The notes below the pieces were generated by a model that searched no databases, was not told the DNA's origin, and saw only the letters and a program-made list of their open reading frames with translations. Below are positions 51,801-63,800 of a DNA stretch of 64,000 nucleotides, in pieces; positions within the stretch are counted from its first letter, which is position 1; the number at the start of each line of letters is the position of its first letter. The position numbers were made by a program, and so were the translations under genes. The DNA comes from Caprimulgus europaeus (lineage: Eukaryota > Chordata > Aves > Caprimulgiformes > Caprimulgidae), in contig OU015551.1 of NCBI GenBank assembly GCA_907165065.1, positions 1,922,001-1,986,000 of the forward strand, written 5' to 3'.

Positions 51801-54800
51801 TCTGCAGGTACCATCACACTCCTGCTCCGTTGTTCCCCAGAGTAAGCAGGCAGGACCATCACCCCAACACCCTCCTGCCTTAGAGCTTCCCCTCATTGCC
51901 TGCCCTCGCCCGTTGGTCTGGTGATGTTGCTGCCCCGAAGTGACTCTGAAGTCCTGCCTGGCCCAGTGCTTCATGTCCAGTTCCAGGGCATTTGTGTGGC
52001 AGGAGAGCAGTGGATGGCCACCACAAACCCATGGGCTGGGGAGGCAGAGCTTGTGTCCCCAGGCAGGGACGGCTGCAGAAGCCCCAGGTCCTGGCCTTGC
52101 AGGGAGAGGGTGCAGAGGAGGGGGCTCAGGCACGGCGCTGTGTTTTCCAGGCCGCTGAGGCAAGGGGACGCCACGGGGGTGGACGCCGTCTGCACCTACA
52201 GGAAGGAGCCCTCGGCCCCGGCCCTGGACAGGGTGGGCCTTTACCATGAAGTCAGCAACAAGACCATGGGCATCACACAGCTGGGCCCCTACAGCCTGGA
52301 CAAGGACAGCCTCTACGTCAATGGTGACCCAGGCTCCTCTCCCTGCCTCCCCTGATGGCCCATGGCAGCCAGCCCCAGCCCTGCCCCGACCCCAGCTCCA
52401 GCTCATGCTCCTCTGTCTCTCTTTTCCCAGGTTACAACGAACAGCCAGTCCTGCCTGGTGAGTACCTTGCAGGAGAGGGATGGGCTCAGAAGGCAGCAAG
52501 TGCCCCATGAGTTTCTTTTCCAATAGAAGAGGCAGCTGGGGGTCAGGGATTGTGATCCCATGGGGAAGTGCAGAGTCAGACAGGCTTCCCTGTTGTTACC
52601 TGGGCTGGGGAGGAGAGGTTACTCGCAGGAGAGCTCTGCATTTTTCCACCCAGACGCTTTACATCCTGCCTTTTGTACCTTGTCACTCCCCATCTGTGCT
52701 TCTTGCAGCTCCCAGCCATCCACCAACAACAGCTGCAGCCCTCGAGCATTTCACCATCAACTTCACCATCACCAATCTCCCCTACAAATCTGCCCTGGCA
52801 ACTCCTGGCTCAGCCAAGTTCAACGCTACGAGGAGAGTCATGGACACCTTGGTAAGCAGCACACTAAATAGACATGGACACTGTCCCTCAGGGTACCATC
52901 AGAGTGGGGGGGAGTGCAAGGAGGTGTCCAGGGCTTAACCTTGAAACCTCTCTCCTTGGCAGCTCAACCGCCTCCTGAAGGAGAGCAGCATTGGCCCCGC
53001 TTTCCTGGGATGTGAAACAACAGCCTTCAGGTATGGGTCACACCTGTGTGTCCCTTTGCCCATCCTAGCACCACTTCAGAGAACCCATTGCCCTTCCTGC
53101 TCTGTTGCTGCCTCAACTAAGGTGGCAGGATCTCTACCCTGACACCCTCCTGCCTTAGAGCTTATTCTCCCTCCCTGCCATTTTGCTTTGATGCTTGAGC
53201 TCGGGTAGTCCCAAGATGACTCTTAACTTCTATCTGCCCCTATGATCCTGAACAGTTCCAGGGCATTAGTGGAGCAGGAGAGCAGTGGCCAACCACGACA
53301 CATGGGCTAGGGAGGCAGAGCTTGTGTTCCCAGGCAGGGACGGCTGCAGAAGCCCCAGGGCCTGGCCTTGCAGGGAGAGGGTGCAGAGGAGGGGGCTCAG
53401 GCACGGCGCTGTGTTTTCCAGGCCGCTGAGGCAAGGGGACGCCACGGGGGTGGACGCCGTCTGCACCTACAGGAAGGAGCCCTCGGCCCCGGCCCTGGAC
53501 AGGGTGGGCCTTTACCATGAAGTCAGCAACAAGACCATGGGCATCACACAGCTGGGCCCCTACAGCCTGGACAAGGACAGCCTCTACGTCAATGGTGACC
53601 CAGGCTCCTCTCCCTGCCTCCCCTGATGGCCCATGGTAGCCGGCCCCAGCCCTGCCCCGGCCCCAGCCCCAGCTCATGCTCCACTGTCTCTCTTTTCCCA
53701 GGTTACAACGAACAGCCAGTCCTGCCTGGTGAGTACCTTGCAGGAGAGGGATGGGCTCAGAAGGCAGCGACTGCTTTGTGGGGGTCTTCCCCTGGGTACA
53801 TATATTTGGGGACCATGGCTTGTGATCCCTGGGAAAAGTACAGACCCTGCCAGCATTCCCCAGTGTGTCCAGAGCTAGGATAGAGTGGTCACTGGCAGTA
53901 GAGCTCGGCCTCTGTCTACCCAGAGCCTTGACACCCTGCATCTTGCACCTTGTCACTCTCCATCTGTGCTTCTTGCAGCTCCCAGCCATCCACCAACAAC
54001 AGCTGCAGCCCTCGAGCATTTCACCATCAACTTCACCATCACCAATCTCCCCTACAAATCTGACCTGGCAACTCCTGGCTCAGCCAAGTTCAACGCTACG
54101 AGCAGAGTCACGGACACCTTGGTAAGCAGCACACTAAACAGACATGGACACTGTCCTTCAGGGTACCATCAGAGTGGGGGGGAGTGCAAGGAGGTGTCCA
54201 GGGCTTAACCTTGAAACCTCTCTCCTTGGCAGCTCAACCGCCTCCTGAAGGAGAGCAGCATTGGCCCTGCTTTCCTGGGATGTGAAACAACAGCCTTCAG
54301 GTATGGGTCACACCTGTGTAAGCCTCTGCAGGTGCCATCACACTCCTGCTCTGTTGCTCCACAGAGGAAGCAGGCAGGATCTTCACTCAGACAACCTCCT
54401 GCCTTAGAGGTTCCCCTCATTGCCTGCCCTCGCCCTTTGGTCTGGTGATGTTGCTGCCCCAAAGTGACTCTGAAGTCCTGCCTGGCCCGGTGCTTCATGT
54501 CCAGTTCCAGGGCATTTGTGTGGCAGGAGAGCAGTGGATGGCCACCACAAACCCATGGGCTGGGGAGGCAGAGCTTGTGTCCCCAGGCAGGGACGGCTGC
54601 AGAAGCCCCAGGTCCTGGCCTTGCAGGGAGAGGGTGCAGAGGAGGGGGCTCAGGCACGGCGCTGTGTTTTCCAGGCCGCTGAGGCAAGGGGACGCCACGG
54701 GGGTGGACGCCGTCTGCACCTACAGGAAGGAGCCCTCGGCCCCGGCCCTGGACAGGGTGGGCCTTTACTATGAAGTCAACAACAAGACCATGGGCATCAC

Positions 54801-57800
54801 ACAGCTGGGCCCCTACAGCCTGGACAAGAACAGCCTCTACGTCAATGGTGACCCAGGCTCCTCTCCCTGCCTCCCCTGATAGCCCATGGCAGCCGGCCCC
54901 AGCCCTGCCCCGGCCCCAGCTCCAGCTCATGCTCCTCTGTCTCTCTTTTCTCAGGCTACAACGAACAGCCAGTCCTGCCTGGTGAGTACCTTGCAGGAGA
55001 GGGATGGGCTCAGAAGGCAGCGACTGCTTTGTGGGGGTCTTCCCCTGGGTAGATATATTTGGGGACCATAAGTAGTGATCCCTGGGAGAAGTACAGACCC
55101 TGCCAGCATTCCCCAGTGTGTCCAGAGCTAGGATAGAGTGGTCACTGGCAATAGAGCTCTGCCTCTGTCTACCCAGAGCCTTGACACTCTGCCTGTTCCA
55201 CCTTGTCACTCCCCATCTGTGCTTCTTGCAGCTCCCAGCCATCCACCAACAACAGCTGCAGCCCTCGAGCATTTCACCATCAACTTCACCATCACCAATC
55301 TCTCCTACAAATCTGCCCTGGCAACTCCTGGCTCAGCCAAGTTCAACGCTACGAGGAGAGTCATGGACACCTTGGTAAGCAGCACACTAAACAGACATGG
55401 ACACTGTCCCTCAGGGTACCATCAGAGTGGGGGGGAGTGCAAGGAGGTGTCCGGGGCTTAACCTTGAAACCTCTCTCCTTGGCAGCTCAACCGCCTCCTG
55501 AAGGAGAGCAGCATTGGCCCCGCTTTCCTGGGATGTGAAACAACAGCCTTCAGGTATGGGTCACACCTGTGTGTCCCTTTGCCCATCCTAGCATCACTTT
55601 TGAGGACTCATCACCCTCATTCTCTGCTGCTGCATCGACTAAGGACACAGAATCTCCACCCTGACTCCCTCCTGCCTTAGGACCTTCTTCCCAATTCCCT
55701 TCCTTGCCTTGGGACCTTCTCCCTGATGCACTTCCTGCCATAGAACCTTCTCCCCAAGGCCCTTCCTCCCTTACAGTCTTCCCTCAGTGCCTCCCTTCAT
55801 GCCTCAGGGTGGGCACAACGTAGCCCCAAGAGAACCCTAAAGTGCTGCCTGGCCCTGAGCTTCCTCAATAGCCCCAGTGTGGTATCAGAGCCAGAAGAGC
55901 AGTGGCCAGCCACGACCCATGGGCTGGGGAGGCAGAGCTTGTGTCCCCAGGCAGGGACGGCTGCAGAAGCCCCAGGGCCTGGCCTTGCAGGGAGAGGGTG
56001 CAGAGGAGGGGGCTCAGGCACGGCGCTGTGTTTTCCAGGCCGCTGAGGCAAGGGGACGCCACGGGGGTGGACGCCGTCTGCACCTACAGGAAGGAGCCCT
56101 CGGCCCCGGCCCTGGACAGGGTGGGCCTTTACCATGAAGTCAGCAGCAAGACCATGGGCATCACACAGCTGGGCCCCTACAGCCTGGACAAGGACAGCCT
56201 CTATGTCAATGGTGACCCAGGCTCCTCTCCCTGCCTCCCCTGGTGGCCCATGGCAGCCGGCCCCAGCCCTGCCCCGGCCCCAGCTCCAGCTCATGCTCCT
56301 CTGTCTCTCTTTTCCCAGGTTACAACAAACAGCCAGTCCTGCCTGGTGAGTACCTTGCAGGAGTGGGATGGGGGGGCTCAGAAGGCAGCAAGTGCTTTGT
56401 GGGGGTCTTCCCCTGGGCTGAAGTGCTGGGGAGCGCTTATTGTGATCCCTGGGAGAAGTACAGACCCTGCCAGCGTTCCCCACCATGGGCAGGGCTAGAA
56501 TGGAGTGGTCACTGGCAATAGAGCTCTGCCTCTGTTTACCCAGAGCCTTGACACTCTGCCTCTTGCACCTTGTCACTCCCCATCTGTGCTTCTTGCAGCT
56601 CCCAGCCACCCACCAACAACAGCTGCAGCCCTCGAGCATTTCACCATCAACTTCACCATCACCAATCTCCCCTACAAATCTGACCTGGCAACTCCTGGCT
56701 CAGCCAAGTTCAACGCAACAAGGAGAGTCATGGACACCTTGGTAGGTTGCCAACTGCACAGGAATGGCCAAGCCCTACATAGCCCTGCAAGAGTGAGGGA
56801 AGTACAGGGATATGGCCAGGGCTTAATTGTGACCACTCTCTCCTTGGCAGCTCAACCGCCTCCTGAAGGAGAGCAGCATTGGCCCCGCTTTCCTGGGATG
56901 TGAAACAACAGCCTTCAGGTATGGGTCACACCTGTGTAAGCCTCTGCAGGTCCAATCACACTCCTGCTCTGTTGCTCCACAGAGGAAGCAGGCAGGATCT
57001 CCACTCAGACACCCTCCTGCCTTAGAGCTTCCCCTCATTGCCTGCCTTTGCCCCTTGGTCTGGTGATGTTGCTGCCCCAAAGCGACTCTGAAGTCCTGCC
57101 TGACCCTGTGCTCCATGTCCAGTTCCAGGGCATTTGTGTGGCAGGAGAGCAGTGGATGGCCACCACAAACCCATGGGCTGGGCAGGCAGAGCTTGTGTCC
57201 CCAGGCAGGGACGGCTGCAGAAGCCCCAGGGCCTGGCCTTGCAGGGAGAGGGTGCAGAGGAGGGGGCTCAGGCACGGCGCTGTGTTTTCCAGGCCGCTGA
57301 GGCAAGGGGACGCCACGGGGGTGGACGCCGTCTGCACCTACAGGAAGGAGCCCTCGGCCCCGGCCCTGGACAGGGTGGGCCTTTACCATGAAGTCAGCAA
57401 CAAGACCATGGGCATCACACAGCTGGGCCCCTACAGCCTGGACAAGGACAGCCTCTACGTCAATGGTGATACAGGCTCCTCTCCCTGCCTCCCCTGGTGG
57501 CCCATGGCAGCCGGCCCCAGCCCTGCCCCGGCCCCAGCTCCAGCTCATGCTCCTCTGTCTCTCTTTTCCCAGGTTACAACGAACAGCCAGTCCTGCCTGG
57601 TGAGTACCTTGCAGGAGAGGGGTGGGCTCAGAAGGCAGCAAGTGCCTCGTGGGGTACTTCTCCTGGGTTGAAGTGGCTGGGGACCATGGCTTGTGATCCC
57701 TGGGAGAAGTACAGACCCTGCCAGCATTCCCCAGTGTGTCCAGAGCTAGGATAGAGTGGTCACTGGCAATAGAGCTCTGCCTCTGTCTACCCAGAGCCTT

Positions 57801-60800
57801 GACACTCTGCCTCTTGCACCTTGTCACTCCCCATCTGTGCTTCTTGCAGCTCCCAGCCACCCACCAACAACAGCTGCAGCCCTCGAGCATTTCACCATCA
57901 ACTTCACCATCACCAATCTCCCCTACAAATCCGACCTGGCAACTCCTGGCTCAGCCAAGTTCAACGCAACAAGGAGAGTCATGGACACCTTGGTAGGTTG
58001 CCAACTGCTCAGGAATGGCCAAGCCCTACATAGCCCTGCAAGACTGAGGGAAGTACTGGGATAAGGCCAGGGCTTAACCTTGAAACCTCTGTCCTTGGCA
58101 GCTCAACCGCCTCCTGAAGGAGAGCAGCATTGGCCCTGCTTTCCTGGGATGTGAAACAACAGCCTTCAGGTATGGGTCACACCTGTGTAAGCCTCTGCAG
58201 GTGCCATCACACTCCTGCTCTGTTGCTCCACAGAAGAAGCAGGCAGGGTCTTCACTCAGACACCCTCCTGCCTTAGAGGTTCCCCTCATTGCCTGCCCTC
58301 GCCCCTTGGTCTGGTGATGTTGCTGCCCCAAAGCGACTCTGAAGTCCTGCCTGACCCTGTGCTCCATGTCCAGTTCCAGGGCATTTGTGTGGCAGGAGAG
58401 CAGTGCATGGCCACCACAAACCCATGGGCTGGGCAGGCAGAGCTTGTGTCCCCAGGCAGGGACGGCTGCAGAAGCCCCATGGCCTGGCCTTGCAGGGAGA
58501 GGGTGCAGAGGAGGGGGCTCAGGCACGGCGCTGTGTTTTCCAGGCCGCTGAGGCAAGGGGACGCCACGGGGGTGGACGCCGTCTGCACCTACAGGAAGGA
58601 GCCCTCGGCCCCGGCCCTGGACAGGGTGGGCCTTTACCATGAAGTCAGCAACAAGACCATGGGCATCACACAGCTGGGCCCCTACAGCCTGGACAGGGAC
58701 AGCCTCTACGTCAATGGTGACCCAGGCTCCTCTCCCTGCCTCCCCTGATGGCCCATGACAGCCGGCCCCAGCCCTGCCCCGGCCCCAGCCCCAGCTCATG
58801 CTCCTCTGTCTCTCTTTTCCCAGGTTACAACGAACAGCCAGTCCTGCCTGGTGAGTACCTTGCAGGAGAGGGGTGGGCTCAGAAGGCACCAAGTGCCCCA
58901 TGAGTTTCTTTTGCCATTGCAGAGGTGGCTGAGTGTCAGGGATTGTGATCCCATGGGGAAGTGCAGTCTGACAGGCTTCCCTGTTGTCACCTGGGCTGGG
59001 GAGGAGAGGTTACTGGCAGAAGCCCTCTGCATTTTTCTACCCAGAGCCTTGACACCCTACCTCTTGCACCTTGTCACTCCCCATCTGTGCTTCTTGCAGC
59101 TCCTAGCCACCCACCAACAACAGCTGCAGCCCTCGAGCATTTCACCATCAACTTCACCATCACCAATCTCCCCTACAAATCTGACCTGGCAACTCCTGGC
59201 TCAGCCAAGTTCAACGCTACAAGGAGAGTCATGGCCACCTTGGTAAGCAGCTCACTAAACAGTCATGGACAGTGTCCCTCAGAGTATCCATAAGAGTGGC
59301 GGGGAGTGCTCCAGGGCTTAACCTTGAAACCTCTCTCCTTGGCAGCTCAACCGCCTCCTGAAGGAGAGCAGCATTGGCCCCGCTTTCCTGGGATGTGAAA
59401 CAACAGCCTTCAGGTATGGGTCACACCTGTGTGTCCCTTTGCCCATCCTACCATCTCTTCTGAGGACTCATCACCCTCATTCTCTGCTGCTGAATCGACT
59501 AAGGATAAAGAATCTCCACCCTGACTCCCTCCTGCCTTAGGACCTTTTCTCCAATTCCCTTCCTTGCCTTGGGACCTTCTCCCCAAGGCCCTTCCTCACA
59601 GCCTTACAGCCTCCCCTCACTGCCTCCCTTCATGCCTGGGGTGGACACAGCACAGCCCCAAGAGAACCCTAAAGTGCTGCCTGGCCCTGAGCTTCCTCAA
59701 CAGCCCCAGTGTGGTATCAGAGCCAGAAGAGCAGTGTCAACCACAAACCCATGGGCTGGGGAGGCAGAGCTTGTGTCCCCAGGCAGGGACGGCTGCAGAA
59801 GCCCCAGGGCCTGGCCTTGCAGGGAGAGGGTGCAGGGGAGGGGGCTCAGGCACGGCGCTGTGTTTTCCAGGCCGCTGAGGCAAGGGGACGCCACGGGGGT
59901 GGACGCCGTCTGCACCTACAGGAAGGAGCCCTCGGCCCCGGCCCTGGACAGGGTGGGCCTTTACCATGAAGTCAGCAACAAGACCATGGGCATCACACAG
60001 CTGGGCCCCTACAGCCTGGACAAGGACAGCCTCTACGTCAATGGTGAGCAGTTTTAAATTTTCCATATTTTTCTTGTTTTCCTTTTTTCACTTTTTCCCA
60101 TGTTCCTTCATTAAGGTATTTTATGTTTTTCTGAGTTTTTTTTTGTGCTTGTATTCCACTGTATCTGTAGGGTTTTTTGTGGTGGGTTTTGAAGTACATG
60201 TGTCATACCACAGTACACAATTCCACCTTCCTTTATATATTTTCATATTAAAATAGGATTATAACCTTGTTGCAGTATACTTATTTCTTACACTTATGTC
60301 TTCCTATCATGAGCTTTTCCTGCACTGTTCTGTGGTTTTGTTTTGTTTTGTTTCTTCCTCTTTTTTTTTTTAATATATTTTCTTTTAATGAACATGTCTT
60401 TTTTCCCTTTCAGATTACCATGAAGCACATCTTTTGTCAGGTAAATCTAAAATTGTTTATAATCTGCATAGAAACTAGTAATGTCACCTGTCAATCTCAG
60501 CATGTATCACACCTTGTCCAACAGTGATACTGGTTTTCTTCTAAAAAAAAGTAAATATAGCTATGTTCATTTTTAATCTAACTCCTTGCCTGTAGAAGAC
60601 AGATAAAATATTTCAAATTTGGCATTTACTTTTCCTTGGGTTTTATCTTTCAGCAACAGCTGTATCTCCAAGAACTGAGGATTTCACAGTGAATTTCACT
60701 ATAACTAATCTCCAGTACTCTCAGAGTCTGAGAAATCCTTATTCTGCCAAGTTTAATGCTTCAGCAAGAGTCCTGACTGCTCTGGTTAGTGAGATATATA

Positions 60801-63800
60801 TATAGATATATATATTTTTCCTTTGTGATATTGTTTGCTTTTCTACATGCATTTAACTTATAAAACACATTCTTTTTCAGCTTGATCAGCTGTTCAAAAA
60901 GACTCATATTCATTCTGTTTATAAAGGCTGCAAAATTATGGCTTTTAGGTAAGCATAATTATTTAGATTTAAAACTACATTTTTTTTCCTGATTACTATG
61001 ATACATAAATGGATCCTAATCCCTTAATTCATGTTTACATCTTTTAGTTTACCTCCTGATTCAAGAAAGCTGAGAAATCATTACACTTCTTTTCAACTAT
61101 GTCTTTATAGATTGACTTGAAGTCATTTTTACAGCACCTGAAAGCTCACGTGTGTTGTCATCATTTTGATCACACACTTGAAAACATCATCATGGGGGAG
61201 AAAAAAAATAGATTTTTCTTTTCTACCTGGCAAGGTGGTTGAATTAAATAAAAAAAACCATCAGTATGTATAATGAATATTGAATTCTGGACCAAAATAG
61301 TATATATATCTTAATTTTCCTAGACCTGCACAGAAAATTGAAGAGACTGGAGTAGATGCTGTGTGTACTTACAAAACAGATCCTGCTGCTTCCCAGTTTG
61401 ATCGAGTGATTCTATACCATGAAGTGAGCAACGAGACAAATGGCATCACCAGTTTGGGGATCTACAGCCTGGATCAGGAAAGCTTGTATCTCAGTGGTAA
61501 AAAGCTTGTATCTCCATGGTAAAAAGCTTGTATACCAGTGGTAAAAAGCTTGTATACCAGTGGTAAAAAGCTTGTATCTCCATGGTAAAAAGCTTGTATA
61601 CCAGTGGTAAAAAGCTTGTATCTCAATGGTAAAAAGCTTGTATCTCCGTGGTAAAAAGCTTGTATCTCCGTGGTAAAAAGCTTGTGTACCAGTGGTAAAA
61701 AGCTTGTGTATCAGTGGTAAATTGTTGATTTCCACCTGGATGAGGGGACATTTGAGGGCTGATAGTTCACAGCTGTCTTGTAGTTAAAGCACTGTAATGA
61801 CCAGTGTGCAGATGGAATAACATTTGCACATATATTTGAGCTTAATCTGTTGTTAGATAATTCACAAAGCTCCACCACCTACACCAATTCTGCTCAAACC
61901 AGCACCATTTATCTCCAGAGGTTTTGCAATGACAGTTGCAGGGTTTTTTTAAGTTGTAATTAACATCTGATAAATTGCCAAAACATGCAGAGCAGAAGCA
62001 CTTTTAACTTACCTTTAAAAGTAGTAAAAGTCACTAATTTCAGCTTAAATTTGGAACCTCCCTCCACCATTTCCAGTGGAGCTTTCCTCACAATAACACC
62101 TCACTGTTGAAAATAGTTGAAGTGACTGCTCAGAAACAGCTGATCTATTGTCCTTCTGTGGCATTGTTCACCTATACAAACACCTGCTTCAATTATTGCC
62201 TCTCATTAGTAGCATAATTAATGACTCCTTTGTCCTTTCCCCTTCTAGATTACCACGAAGCCCATCTCTTGCCTCGTAAGTACTTTTAAGTCATTAAAAA
62301 GCCATGATGCCTTGTCAATACACAAGAGATGAATGCCTATCCAGATACCTACTCCTTTGAATGGAACTAGAAGTAAAAATAAGGTGCAAGTGAGAGGAAT
62401 TAACTACTGAGCACTGGTGGTGTCAATGTCTCATGAAGCATTTGAATTAGATCAGGATAGCACAGGAGGTCAGAGGAGACCTGTTTGCAGAAACACAGAA
62501 TGACACTCTTGGAAGGCTAGAGGGTGATAGATGTTGACATGTGGGTCAGTCATTTCCAACAACACTACAAGTGAAAAGAATCAGAGGGTGAAAAAGCTGG
62601 ACTATCATCTAGGCCAGTGTGGGTGAAGGACATCAGGGTCTGTACCCACCAGGAAAAAAGGGGTGGAGGAGATAACCTCAGCTCTTCAGCTCAAGTGGTC
62701 AGATACCTGTTTACAGCCTGCTCAGCTACAATGGGCCTTCTGTAGGAATCTGGATGAGCTGGAGAGCCCTCACCTGCTCCACAGCTGTAGGCTCTACTCT
62801 GTTTCTGGTATCATCACTGCATCCTGAGCTGTTCAGCCCAGCTGATAGGAGCTTCTTTATCCCTGGCTTTAGCACGTTCATGAGTATTTTTCTTGTTGCA
62901 ACAAATCTTGTGCTTTTCTTTTGCAGCAACATCTCCAGCTCCTCCTCTTGTAAGAGAAGAACATTTCACAGTGAACTTCACCGTGACCAATCTCCTCTAC
63001 ACATCAGCATTAGGAAATCCAAATTCTAAAAAATTCATGGCTACAAAAAAAGTTCTGACACACTTGGTGAGTGTCAAGTAAGATTTCTCTTGTGGTTATG
63101 TTCTTATTGTTTTATTTATTCACTGTGATTTACCAACTACCTTTTTCTTGGCAGCTTGATGGTGTGCTGAAGAACAGCAGCATTAGCCCTGCTTACACTG
63201 GGTGTACAGTGGTGGCACTAAGGTAGGAACACCCTGGAAGTGTCATAGAAGAAAAGAGCAATTCTAATTTTAGTTGACAATAGGATTATGCAGAAATCTT
63301 TCCTTTGTATATAATTCCTTCCTGATTTTGTTTCCTCCTAGCCTGGTAGAGCCTGTTAAGTTCTAGAAAATACCAAGTAGAATTACACTTTATTTGTGAT
63401 CCCTTGTGATGGGGTGGTTATTAAATAATTTCTTTGGATTATGCTTGCATTGATTTCACACCAATTTGGCACTAGATAAAGAGGATAATCTAACTAATTT
63501 AAAATCATTATCTTAATCATGAGTGCTCTTCCAATTGTATAAAACAGCATAACACTAAATTTCCAGAATCTGAAGGTATTTTTCCATTTAATAAGATTGT
63601 TTTGCAGTAGTTTAAGGGGAAATCTAATTCCATGTTAGCATGCAAGCAAAATCAAATGCCCAGAGGTGTCATTCAGGTCTGTAAACATGCATATGATCTT
63701 CCAGGTCTGTGAAGAATGGAGAGGGCACTGCCATGGATGCAGTCTGCACGTACAGAGCCAACTCTACCACTGTGGAATTTGACCAAATCAAGGTTTATCG

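Larger units (their letters stand above)
42180..60043 (+). repeat. SEA-module tandem array, 14 copies of about 1.25-1.37 kb
   Basis: First-exon starts are at 42251, 43619, 44872, 46236, 47492, 48824, 50092, 51457, 52709, 53979, 55232, 56599, 57850 and 59100. Exons and introns are both highly similar. By the class of the intron between the second and third exons, the order is A B A B A C A B C B A B B A. The arrangement shows a two-module period, broken by later exchanges. Confidence 0.95.

Noticed and set aside
42819-58901. Minus-strand open frames of 199-355 codons across the SEA array
   Set aside because: They run through both exons and introns of the well-supported + strand modules and recur with each copy; they are shadows of GC-rich DNA with few stops.
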